Source: Lujinxingia sediminis (lineage in GTDB: Bacteria > Myxococcota_A > Bradymonadia > Bradymonadales > Bradymonadaceae). Taken from it: 64,000 bases of DNA. Below, one piece after another: positions 9,800 through 17,115 of the stretch. Location: positions 1,240,001 through 1,304,000 of the forward strand of contig NZ_SADD01000001.1 of assembly GCF_004005565.1 (NCBI RefSeq), given 5' to 3'. The position numbers and the translations under genes are program-made. How positions within the stretch are numbered: position 1 is the first letter of the stretch; every line of letters starts with the position of its first letter. The notes beneath the pieces were generated by a model, which did not search any database, was not told where the DNA came from, and saw only the letters and a program-made list of their open reading frames with translations.

Positions 9800-10458
9800 C
9801 TACGGATCCACCCAATGCGTAACAACCCGAGTCTCGCCATTGGCCAAAGACACAGTTCTATAGCCGAATGGATTTCCATCAACATTAATGGTGCGATCAA
9901 AATTCGTGGGGCTTGGGCCCACCCACCTGCTTCCACAAAAGAATCCAGTTCTTGCACGATCGCCGACTCCAAACTGTTTTGTGAAACACCAGTCGATGAT
10001 GGCATTATCCCTGATTTGTGCCCGCGATCCCACGCATGAACAGAACTTACTGAGCAATTCCGACCGTTCAGTGTAGTATCGCGAAGACCAGTAGCAACAC
10101 CGGTTCGCGAATTTCGAGGTGTAAAAGTGCACGTATTATGCACCAACACCCCGGGACGTCCCCGCGACGAGCTCACATAGTAGTTGTGGGCACCCTCGAC
10201 CTCAAAATTAAAAACCTCGAAGCTGCCCTGGCGCCGCTCCGAACCCACCACGCGGGCCAGGCTGCCGTCGGTGGTGCGCAGCACCGTCCCGGCCTCCAGC
10301 TCCCCCATCGCCACATACTCGCCGCGCGCCGGCACGAAGAAGGGATGCTCGGGGGTGCCCGAGATGGTGTTGGTTTCGGAAGTGCCGGCGGTGGAGGCGT
10401 GAGCAACTCGGAGGTCGGTAAGCCCAGCGGTCTCGTGTTCAGGGGAAATCGAAGGTGA
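9800..10458 (-). pseudogene. Orphan HINT-remnant/toxin module 2, frameshifted
   Basis: Reading down the minus strand, the frame opens just after a TGA and gives the HINT C-terminal half (GTPEHPFFVPARGEYVAMG, then VLVHNTC). It continues into a toxin N-terminal region (SSVHAWDRGHKSG, SQNSLESAIVQELDSFVEAG). Near 9905-9935 the sensible reading changes frame: the original frame runs on as unconvincing protein to 9790, while another frame gives TNFDRTINVDG, FGYRTVSLANGE and TRVVTHWVDP with a stop at 9800. A 1- or 2-base indel in the GGTGGGTGGGCCC stretch explains this, whether a real mutation or a sequencing error. Toxin family not identified. Confidence 0.75.
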
Positions 10459-10498
10459 TCACCCTCACTTAGATGACGGATCGGTTCAGCTCCTATCC

Positions 10499-10799
10499 GG
10501 CCTCGACGCCCCCGGCCCCGACGCCGACGCCATCTTCTCCGTGGTGCTGGCTGGCGGCAAAATTCTCACCGCGACAGTGAGCAACCTCGCCGACGCCACT
10601 AACGACATGGCCCTCTACCTCGTCAGCGATTGTGGTGATGAGCGCGCCTCCTACCAGGCAGCCTCCGACCTGCCCGGCGAAGGCGCGGAGAGCGTGACGT
10701 TCACGGCCACCGAAGCCGGCGCTTACCTACGACCTGGTGACGGATACGTGGATCGAAGGCGTTAGCGGTCAGTTCGAGATCTCGGCGACGGTGAACTGA
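10499..10799 (+). pseudogene. Pseudo-copy 2 of the giant gene's 3' end
   Basis: Second plus-strand duplicate of the last ~300 bp of the giant gene, closely matching copy 1 and carrying the same 4-bp insertion. It also has private substitutions (one changes a module Cys codon to Tyr, ASYQ for ASCQ). It is followed by copies of both terminators and has no independent start. Confidence 0.85.
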
Positions 10800-10804
10800 A
10801 GGTG

Positions 10805-10990
10805 GTGCCCTCCCCTGCCGCATGAAGGCGTGTGGTGGGGGAGGGTTTGGTTGAGAAGGCGAGTGGTGGGGGAATTGTATGCTTAAGGCAAAAAGACTGC
10901 GAGTGATTGTAGAATTTGGGAAAGGCTGTGAGTGAGGGCGGTCTATTGAAGTAAAAAAAACCTACCCTTGTGAGAGGGGCGGGCTTTTTC
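10805..10990. terminator. Duplicated terminator pair 3
   Basis: A copy of the C-rich/G-rich hairpin (10807-10847) and a partly decayed copy of the second hairpin (10953-10989) flanked by runs of A and T. They lie between tail copy 2 and the 3' end of immunity gene 3. Confidence 0.6.
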
Positions 10991-11061
10991 GTAATACTAT
11001 GCTGAGACACCGTTAGCCAACACAAGTACCGCATAAAATATTAAAACACGTCGCTGTCGCG

Positions 11062-11592
11062 TCAACATGGCATTATCCGCTCGAAGTGCGAGACCATCCA
11101 AGGGTGAGAGGAGATTTCAGGATATAAATCTTCCGCCAGCTCGAGAAACTTGCACATTAGCCTTCTGGCTAGGCCTCTAAAATTTCCTATGTCGACATAC
11201 TCCTCGGCGACAGTAGGATTCCACAGTGGACTTAATGAGGCTAATCGCCTTCCGGTAATCTTTAACCGACTTTCGAATTTGCTAAACACAAGCGTTCGCT
11301 CAACACCTTGCTCGTAAAAATCTAAGACAAAATCCCCCTGACCGCTGTCAACAATCCAACTGTATAGTGAGGGGAGTTGCTCCATAACTACTAGAAGGTC
11401 GGTACCAACGTCTACACGCCACCGAGCCTCCCCGAATCCTTGAACGCAAAATGAAACAGTGCCTGCGTCATGTAGCGCATCGCAAATTTCACTAAGTATT
11501 GACAAATGGTTGTCGAGATGAGGATCCATAATACGCATCCTCTGATTTTGAAGGCTAATAGGCACAGCCCCTTCTAACGACATTTGAAACAT
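11062..11592 (-). CDS. Putative immunity protein of cassette 3
   Basis: A ~176-residue protein with no signal peptide or membrane helix, directly after toxin module 3. Its start (ATG 11592, preceded by a GAGAGG ribosome site) lies inside the last codons of the toxin frame, giving a 19-bp overlap. Regions such as GFGEARWRVDVGTDLLVVMEQ and DFVLDFYEQGVERTLVFSKF suggest an alpha/beta fold. I do not recognise the family. The immunity role is inferred from the overlap and its position in the array. Confidence 0.65.
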   Translation of the reverse strand: MFQMSLEGAVPISLQNQRMRIMDPHLDNHLSILSEICDALHDAGTVSFCVQGFGEARWRVDVGTDLLVVMEQLPSLYSWIVDSGQGDFVLDFYEQGVERTLVFSKFESRLKITGRRLASLSPLWNPTVAEEYVDIGNFRGLARRLMCKFLELAEDLYPEISSHPWMVSHFERIMPC

Positions 11593-12281
11593 ATACACCT
11601 CTCTCCACATTGCTTATCCGTAGTGGGATATACACTACGGACCGTTCCTCTACCATTTGGAACGACTATCGCCCTCGTAGTTAAAACGACAGAACCGCCA
11701 GGCATCACGACTTGCCCCAGTCCATCTGGAATTGAAACATACGTCGGTTCTATAAGGTCGATAAATTGTGCCTGTTCAAAAATACGTTCGGCCGCTGAGT
11801 TGTTGTTTAACCATTGGCCCTGCGGCTCGTTTTCTGATGCGGCTTGAACGACCAATTTGTTGGTTTTCTTTGAGCCAGCGCCATGACGTTCGAACGTATA
11901 ACCCTAATTGAGTTTACCACGCCAACCAGGAGCACTATCCATCCCGCGAAAACACGTATTATGCACCAACACCCCGGGACTTCCCCGCGGCGAGCTCACA
12001 TAGTAGTTGTGGGCATCCTCGACCTCAAAATTAAAAACCTCGAAGCTGCCCTGACGCCGCTCCGAACCCACCACGCGGGCCGGGCTGCCGTCGGTGGTAC
12101 GCAGCATCACCCCGGCCTCAAGCTCCCCCATCGCCACATACTCGCCGCGCGCCGGCACGAAGAAGGGATGTTCGGGGGTGCCCGAGATTGTGGTGGGTTC
12201 GGGAGTGCCGGCGGTGGAGGCGTGAGCGACTCGGAGGTCGGTAAGCCCAGCGGTCTCGTGTTCAGGGGAAACCGAAGGTGA
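11574..12281 (-). pseudogene. Orphan HINT-remnant/toxin module 3 with in-frame amber codon
   Basis: The minus-strand frame opens after TGA at 12282-12284 and encodes the HINT C-terminal half, ending VLVHNTC. Sixteen residues later a TAG at 11904-11906 interrupts the frame. The same frame resumes directly with GYTFERHGAGS, then QGQWLNNNSAAERIF, VSIPDGLGQVV and VVPNGRGTVRSVYP, and stops at 11574. These motifs look like a compact polymorphic-toxin C-terminal domain (probably a nuclease; family not assigned). A nonsense mutation in an otherwise uninterrupted frame is the simplest reading. Readthrough or reinitiation is possible but unsupported. Confidence 0.75.
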
Positions 12282-12337
12282 TCACCCTCACTTAGGGGAC
12301 GGATCGGTTCAGCTCCTGTCCGGCCTCGACGCCCCCG
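12276..12337 (+). repeat. Junction block and truncated tail copy 3
   Basis: The conserved junction (GGTGATCACC to GGTTCAGCTCC) is followed by only 16 bp of the giant-gene tail copy, GGCCTCGACGCCCCCG. Homology then stops where the IS3-family element begins. The rest of the third tail copy is missing; on the far side of the insertion sequences only the terminator part of the unit reappears near 15310. Confidence 0.75.
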
Positions 12338-12449
12338 ATATTCTGCCCCCCTGACAATCAAGCCACCCTTACGACAATGGTGCCTGGCCAGACCAAACCT
12401 GTCAGAATCGGGTTGGGTGTTGGCCAGGACGTCAGTTGACGAGGGTGAG

Positions 12450-12788
12450 ATGAGCGAAGAGTTGCCGGAAGATATCAAGCGATGGACCTCGAAGCGCCGT
12501 ACCGCATTGGTGCTGCAGATTATCCGCGGGGAGACGACGGTGAACTAGGCTGCGCGCCAGTACGACCTAAAGCCCAGCGAGATTGAGCAGTGGTACGAGA
12601 CTTTCCTGGATGCGGGTGAGAATGGGTTGAAGAGCCGCCCGAAGGAAGAGATTGAGCGCAAAGATGCCCAAATCGCGAAGCTGCAGCAGAAGATTGGCGA
12701 GCTGGTGACGGACATCGACATCATCAAGGAGGTCCACCACATGGCCAAGCTGGACCCTTTTGGCTCAGGGTGGAGCTCCGAGGATTGA
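12450..12788 (+). pseudogene. IS3-family OrfA with premature stop
   Basis: From ATG 12450 the frame encodes an HTH-type transposase subunit (IKRWTSKRRTALVLQIIRGE, then AARQYDLKPSEIEQWYETF), followed by a coiled-coil region (ERKDAQIAKLQQKIGELV). Codon 33 is TAG (12546-12548) where relatives usually have Glu in a VNEAAR-like context, so a GAG to TAG change is likely. Beyond it the frame is intact to TGA at 12786-12788. Loss of OrfA would remove end recognition by both OrfA and the OrfAB fusion. Confidence 0.85.
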
Positions 12789-13639
12789 TGGAACGTCACC
12801 CGGCCGTGAGCGAGCGCAGGTTGTGCGGACTTTTGGCGCTGAACCGCTCGACGGTCTGGCGGCAGAAAAAGGGTGTGAGCCGCCGGGTCGTCAATCTTGA
12901 GAAGGAGCGCGAGAAGCGGGAGCTCGTGGAGCGTATGCAGGAGCTCGTCAAAACGTACCCGACCTGGGGCTACCGCCGAATCTGGGCGTGGCTGCGTTTT
13001 CGAGACCTGCTTTGCATCAACAAAAAACGCGTGGAACGCCTGATGTGCGAGAATGGCTGGCAGGCCCGCTGCATCGTAAATACGCCTCGCCCGGGTGTGA
13101 CTCAGTCCATCTCTCAGGCCTCACAACCTGACGAACGCTGGGCGATGGACGCAACGAGTTTGTATTGCGAGCAGGACGGCTGGATTGGCGTAATGGCCGT
13201 GATTGACTGCTGCACCCGCGAGATTGTTGGCATCGACGTCGCTCGCCGAGGTCGTGCCGTAGAGGCGCAGCGAGCCCTGGAGAGCGCCTGTTTAAAGCGT
13301 TTTGGCCTAATTTACCCGAACGGTGAGTCGCGGCCGGTGCTGCGCAGCGACAATGGCAAGGTCTTCACGTCGAAGTCGTTTACTGGAAGTTGCAAGCAGT
13401 ATGGCCTGACTCAGGAGTTCATCACGCCGTATACGCCGCAGCAGAACGGGCTGATTGAGCGTTTCTTCCGTTCGCTGAAAGACGAGTGCATCTGGATGAC
13501 TAACTTCAAGACCTTTGCGCAGGCACAAAAGGCGATTGAAAGCTGGGTCGAGTTCTACAACACCCAGCGCCCCCACCAGGCGCTCGGGTATAAATCACCG
13601 GCTGAGTATGGTGCTCAGTTTGGCGAGTTGGTGGCTTGA
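12770..13639 (+). CDS. IS3-family transposase OrfB (DDE integrase)
   Basis: A 289-residue catalytic subunit with an HTH_21-type N-terminal region (HPAVSERRLCGLLALNRSTVW) and an rve integrase core. The DDE triad is visible: Asp in ERWAMDATSLY, Asp in VLRSDNGKVF and Glu in QQNGLIERFFRSLKDE, followed by the usual FYNTQRPHQALGYKSPAEY C-terminus. It overlaps OrfA by 19 bp in the -1 frame. The start given is a GTG; in vivo it would normally be translated as an OrfAB fusion. Confidence 0.93.
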   Translation: MELRGLMERHPAVSERRLCGLLALNRSTVWRQKKGVSRRVVNLEKEREKRELVERMQELVKTYPTWGYRRIWAWLRFRDLLCINKKRVERLMCENGWQARCIVNTPRPGVTQSISQASQPDERWAMDATSLYCEQDGWIGVMAVIDCCTREIVGIDVARRGRAVEAQRALESACLKRFGLIYPNGESRPVLRSDNGKVFTSKSFTGSCKQYGLTQEFITPYTPQQNGLIERFFRSLKDECIWMTNFKTFAQAQKAIESWVEFYNTQRPHQALGYKSPAEYGAQFGELVA

Positions 13640-13660
13640 TTTATGGGGGGCACTACAGCT

Positions 13661-15264
13661 CTCATGATTGATCACATCTCATCCATCATCTGCCTCGCGA
13701 TCAAAAATCCCTGCTCCAACTCCAGCAGTTGAGCCCAGCCTCGGCCCAGCACCTGCCAGCCCGCAGGGCCATTGTTTTTGATGTGGCCGCCAAGCGAGGC
13801 AACCGCCGCCATGATGCGTCCGGCGGTGGCTTTTCGCTTCATGATCTTGGGGCGTTTCATCCTCAAAATCGCAAGCTGTGCGGAGGTGATCCAGCCGCTG
13901 GCTTCGACGTCTTCGTGGTTGCGGCCGAGGTAGCGGATCACGAGAAGATTCCAGGCGACCATCGCCTTGACGCTCAACGCGGCAAGCAGCGTTTGAGCGC
14001 TTCGATGCTGCAACTTGGAGTAGGCCGCGCCGGTCTTAAGTGCTTTAAAATACTCCTCAATCTGCCAGCGGGCGCGGTACCAATCGACGATTTGCCAGCA
14101 GTCCTCGTCGGTGTCGATCGGGCGGTCGGTGACGAGCAGCCAGCGCACCGGATCTTCGCCTTTAGGTGCGCGGATCTCGCTGACCTCGACGACGTTCACA
14201 CCGAAGCGCGCGGGAGAGTTGGCCGCTGGCAGATTGTCGGGGCGACGAAGCTCCACCCGGGTGGCGCGGATCTTGAGACGAGCGCTGCGGAAACGACGCG
14301 CGCGGTGCGACTTGCTGGCCTTGCGTTTGGGCCGGGCGGAGAGCTCTACGGTGCGGATCGATTTCGACCATTCGACCTCCTCGAGAACCGCCTCAAGCGG
14401 CGCTTTCTCGCTGCGTTTTGGGCCGGTGGAGACGCTGCGATCGCCAGTCATACGCACCACAAAACCGTAGCCGGAGAACACCATCGGAAAGAGCGTGTTG
14501 AAGTCATCGCCCTCGCGATCCATGACGTGAATCACCTCGTCGACGTCTTCGAGACGGGCCTCGGAGGCCTCGACGGCGTCAAGCCATCGGGTCTGTTCAT
14601 TATCCAGAAGACCGTTCTGCGCGCGCCAGAAATCAAGCGTCTCCTGGTCTTTAATTTGCGAGGCGTGCACGTAGGGGCGACTGGCCACAAGGCCAAGCGG
14701 CGCGCGGGTTCCATCGGCGCTCACCGCCAGCGAAGCGTGCCAGAGAAAGCCCTGCTGATTCGCCCGCAGGCGCGCAAGATTCTCCCGAGATGGCTCGTCG
14801 TGAATGGCATACGCAAACTCGGTGGTATCGTGTGCGACCAGCACGATTTGCGACGCCTCGCTGCGCCGCGAAGTCTTTTCAAAATGCGGCTCAAGAAGGG
14901 TTTGGTGCTCGGCCGCATCGTTGCTCATCAGGCGATAGTACGCCTCAACCTCAGCGTGATTTTCCATCGCATCAGGAACCGATTTATCGGGCTGCGCGGC
15001 CAGTCGTCCGGCGATTTTAACAAAACGCTCGTTGCGCCGTTTATCGCCCAGATCTACGTCCTGGAGTTCATCGCTCAACGTCAGATCTGCCATCATCGTG
15101 GTCGGTTTCATCGCCCTCGCCTTTCTCATCGGGTCTCATCGCTGTCGTCGGCGGCCAATCGATCAAATCGAGAACGATTGCGCAAGGTGGGGCTGGGAGG
15201 ATCGTTGGGAGGACTGTGAGCGTGAGTGTTTATGCGGGGTTTAGGAGATGTGGGGGATCATGAG
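13661..15264 (-). mobile_element. IS4-family (IS50-like) insertion sequence with 9-bp target duplication
   Basis: The element begins CTCATGAT-TGAT-CACATCTC, and the reverse complement of its other end is CTCATGAT-CCCC-CACATCTC: 20-bp inverted repeats matching at 16 positions. It is flanked by exact 9-bp direct repeats ACTACAGCT (13652-13660 and 15265-15273), the duplication size known for the IS50 group. The duplicated target includes the last bases of the IS3-family element, so this insertion is the younger one. Confidence 0.92.
13672..15129 (-). CDS. IS4-family transposase
   Basis: A 485-residue transposase of the IS4/IS50 type. The N-terminal DNA-binding region has DLGDKRRNERFVKIAGRLA and AYYRLMSND. 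The catalytic core shows Asp in VAHDTTEF, Asp in HVMDREGDDF, and Glu within a YREK-like signature (YRARWQIEEYFKALKTG). The frame is intact and fills almost the whole element, so the enzyme may be active. The start used is the far upstream ATG; ATG 15111 (MKPTTMMADL) is an alternative. GC content is like the surroundings. Confidence 0.93.
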   Translation of the reverse strand: MRKARAMKPTTMMADLTLSDELQDVDLGDKRRNERFVKIAGRLAAQPDKSVPDAMENHAEVEAYYRLMSNDAAEHQTLLEPHFEKTSRRSEASQIVLVAHDTTEFAYAIHDEPSRENLARLRANQQGFLWHASLAVSADGTRAPLGLVASRPYVHASQIKDQETLDFWRAQNGLLDNEQTRWLDAVEASEARLEDVDEVIHVMDREGDDFNTLFPMVFSGYGFVVRMTGDRSVSTGPKRSEKAPLEAVLEEVEWSKSIRTVELSARPKRKASKSHRARRFRSARLKIRATRVELRRPDNLPAANSPARFGVNVVEVSEIRAPKGEDPVRWLLVTDRPIDTDEDCWQIVDWYRARWQIEEYFKALKTGAAYSKLQHRSAQTLLAALSVKAMVAWNLLVIRYLGRNHEDVEASGWITSAQLAILRMKRPKIMKRKATAGRIMAAVASLGGHIKNNGPAGWQVLGRGWAQLLELEQGFLIARQMMDEM

Positions 15265-15372
15265 ACTACAGCTCGGCGTTGATATATGCGAGATCCACAC
15301 CCTTCGGAAAAGCCGTGAGTGACTGTAGAAGTTCGGAAAAGCTGTGAGTGACAGCGGTCTATTGAAGTAAAT

Positions 15373-15405
15373 AAGCCCGATCCCTGTGAGGGGGTCGGGC
15401 TTTTT
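15373..15405. terminator. Duplicated terminator 4
   Basis: An AGCCCGATCCC arm, loop and GGGGTCGGGCT arm followed by TTTTT: a well-preserved copy of the hairpin at 7713. The bases before it (from about 15313) also match the spacer that precedes the other copies, showing that this is the remaining end of the repeat unit interrupted by the two insertion sequences. Confidence 0.8.
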
Positions 15406-15474
15406 CAACAAGGCCAGAATGACGTCATGTTATAATTAAGGCGTCAATCGGGTTCTGGCAAACGAAACAAATTA

Positions 15475-16062
15475 CTATAAAACATCATCACCGTTTTTTA
15501 AGCTCTTTACGAACTCTTCGATTCTATCGACAACTTCAGGTCGAACTATCGGCTTTCGCGGAGGGCCTTCAAGCTCTTCCGGGGAAATAGACAGCAAAGA
15601 TGACAGCACTCTATACGCAGCAACTTGCACCAATCTACTGTCAGAGGCTAGGTACGCTTGAAAGATTTCACATACAAGCTCGACGTCAACAGACTCGCGC
15701 AAGTATCCCCCCACAACAGTGATCGCCGTGGCTCTAACTCGCTCGACCTCATCCCATACAACGCCTTTAATTAGCTCCAACGTGAACTGCCGATAACGAT
15801 CATAATCCTTCCAATACCGCCACACCATCGAAAGCGCGCGCTCAACAAACACAACATTTTTAGAAAACAGAAACTCATCCATGACAGCTCGATGCCTAAA
15901 CGCCTTCTCAATAGCAAGAATGTACAACCCATTACTAACCTCAAGAGACGAAGGGCTATTCAATAACCTACAAGCAACCCAATCTACCTCTTCTGAGGAC
16001 AAAGCAGCACCGTCCCACTTGAGCCTATTTACCAAGTCCTGTACTTCGTAAGCCATATCCAT
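15475..16062 (-). CDS. Putative immunity protein of cassette 4 (helical repeat-like)
   Basis: A ~195-residue, apparently all-helical protein. Successive helix pairs such as VFVERALSMVWRYWKD, FTLELIKGVVWDEVERVRAT and RLVQVAAYRVLSSLLS resemble HEAT/ARM-like repeats. It starts 13 bp after the stop of the Ntox28-like toxin, at ATG 16062; an upstream TTG (16092) would overlap the toxin but is a weaker start. No signal peptide. I infer that it is the cognate immunity protein from position; the sequence itself is not recognised. Confidence 0.65.
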   Translation of the reverse strand: MDMAYEVQDLVNRLKWDGAALSSEEVDWVACRLLNSPSSLEVSNGLYILAIEKAFRHRAVMDEFLFSKNVVFVERALSMVWRYWKDYDRYRQFTLELIKGVVWDEVERVRATAITVVGGYLRESVDVELVCEIFQAYLASDSRLVQVAAYRVLSSLLSISPEELEGPPRKPIVRPEVVDRIEEFVKSLKNGDDVL

Positions 16063-16075
16063 ACTCGCGGGATCA

Positions 16076-16459
16076 TTATCTCGTTTTTTCAAGCACTGAA
16101 TTTAACGCGCCTGAATTGCGCAAATAGTTATCCACATTATCGCGAATAGAACTGGCTCGAGATAATGCAACCTCAAGCGCTGCACGCTCGTCAACGCTAG
16201 TCCCCGGACATGCTAATCTAGCGTTAACATCCCTAATCGTATTTCCAATACCTTGTCGAGCGTCGGCAACTTCCTGAATGTGATCGAATGGTTGACCGTC
16301 AGGCCGACGTGCCACAACCTCCCCACGTGACTCACGGGCTACCGCCTCCAAATGCGAACGGTCTAGTTTGTCAAGATAGTTGTCTGCAGAATAACGGTCT
16401 GAAAGTGGAAAACACTGATTATGCACCAACACCCCGGGACTTCCCCGCGGCGAGCTCAC
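16076..16459 (-). CDS. Orphan toxin module 4, Ntox28-like
   Basis: After SPRGSPGVLVHNQC comes a ~110-residue toxin domain with FDHIQEVADARQGIGNTIRD, NARLACPGTSVDERAALEV, LSRASSIRDNVD and a basic end. This pattern (DHxxEV, a helix rich in N/I, ERAALExxLSxAS) matches my knowledge of the Bacterial toxin 28 (Ntox28) family, predicted ribonucleases at polymorphic-toxin C-termini. The HINT half just upstream is in a different frame because of a 1-bp loss, so only a short product from the GTG at 16459 could be made. Family call by motif only. Confidence 0.7.
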   Translation of the reverse strand: MSSPRGSPGVLVHNQCFPLSDRYSADNYLDKLDRSHLEAVARESRGEVVARRPDGQPFDHIQEVADARQGIGNTIRDVNARLACPGTSVDERAALEVALSRASSIRDNVDNYLRNSGALNSVLEKTR

Positions 16460-16697
16460 ATAGTAGTTGTGGCACCCTCGACCTCAAAATTAAAAACCTC
16501 GAAGCTGCCCTGGCGCCGCTCCGAGCCCGCCACGCGGGCCAGGCTGCCGTCGGTGGTGCGCAGCACCGTCCCGGCCTCCAGCTCCCCCATCGCCACATAC
16601 TCGCCGCGCGCCGGCACGAAGAAGGGATGCTCGGGGGGGCCCGAGATTGTGGTGGGTTCGGGAGTGCCGGCGGTTGAGGCGTGAGCGACTCGGAGCG
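16460..16697 (-). pseudogene. HINT remnant of cassette 4, frameshifted and truncated
   Basis: Homologous to the HINT C-terminal halves of cassettes 1-3 (GTPEHPFF to NFEVEGAHNYYV). It lacks one G near 16471, where the others read GTTGTGGGCACC on the plus strand, so the HINT part and the VHN-toxin part are in different frames. Homology ends at 16697, before the junction block; the tandem repeat at 16697-17010 replaces it. Confidence 0.8.
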
Positions 16698-17010
16698 CTT
16701 ACCTGCCGATCTGGCTGTCGAGATCGCCAACTCAGATGCCCTACCTGCCAGACTGACGTCTCGAGAGCGCCACCTCAGGAGGCTTAACTGCCGATCTGGC
16801 TGTCGAGATCGCCAACTCAGATGCCTTACCTGCCAGACTGACATCTCAAGAACGCCAGCTAAGAGTGCTTAGCTCCGGATCTGGATGGCTAGAGCGGCGA
16901 CGAAGGAGGCTGACCTGCCGCTCTGTCGTGGTGAGTTCGTCTACTGAGAAGGCTTACCGGCCGATGTAGCCGGCCAGATCGCCAACTCAGCCCTCCAAAC
17001 TCAGGCTGAC
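16697..17010. repeat. Diverged ~42-44 bp tandem repeat array (copy A)
   Basis: Units start with GCTTACCTGCCGATCTGGCT-type sequence and contain GATCGCCAACTCAG; others have TGCCAGACTGACNTCTC. The first two dimers (from 16698 and 16784) are nearly identical; later units decay. The GATCGCCAACTCAG core and CTTACCTGC motif recur in the larger array at 61113-61600. No start codon or coding signal. It covers the gene-free stretch before ChaB. Confidence 0.75.
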
Positions 17011-17115
17011 CGAGCCTCGCCACACCATCTCCAACCGTTGCGACCTTCCCGCTCGCGTCTAGCTTTCGCCCATAGAACTCGCCAGTTTCCGCAACCTCCA
17101 GACGAGGAGAACGCG

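Larger units (their letters stand above)
12339..13657 (+). mobile_element. IS3-family insertion sequence
   Basis: Imperfect terminal inverted repeats share TGCCCCCC and ATCAAGCCACC: left about 12339-12367, right about 13630-13657. The outermost bases differ, and the left end lacks the usual TG. Inside are overlapping OrfA and OrfB in a -1 frame relation, typical of IS3-family elements that make OrfAB by programmed frameshifting. No 3-4 bp target duplication is visible, so the flanks have probably been altered by deletion. The right inverted repeat includes the OrfB stop codon. OrfA carries an amber codon, so the copy is probably not autonomous. Confidence 0.85.

Noticed and set aside
9579-9815. 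78-codon minus frame overlapping immunity gene 2
   Set aside because: Out of frame with both the toxin end and the better immunity candidate; no motif or ribosome site.
10138-10458. Plus-strand frame (starting HQHPGTSPRRAH-like) repeated in all four cassettes
   Set aside because: Conserved only because it is antisense to the duplicated HINT remnant; its protein has no domain character and breaks with indels that the HINT comparison explains.
13729-15219. 496-codon plus-strand frame over the IS4-type transposase
   Set aside because: Antisense to an unmistakable transposase; composition typical of shadow frames.
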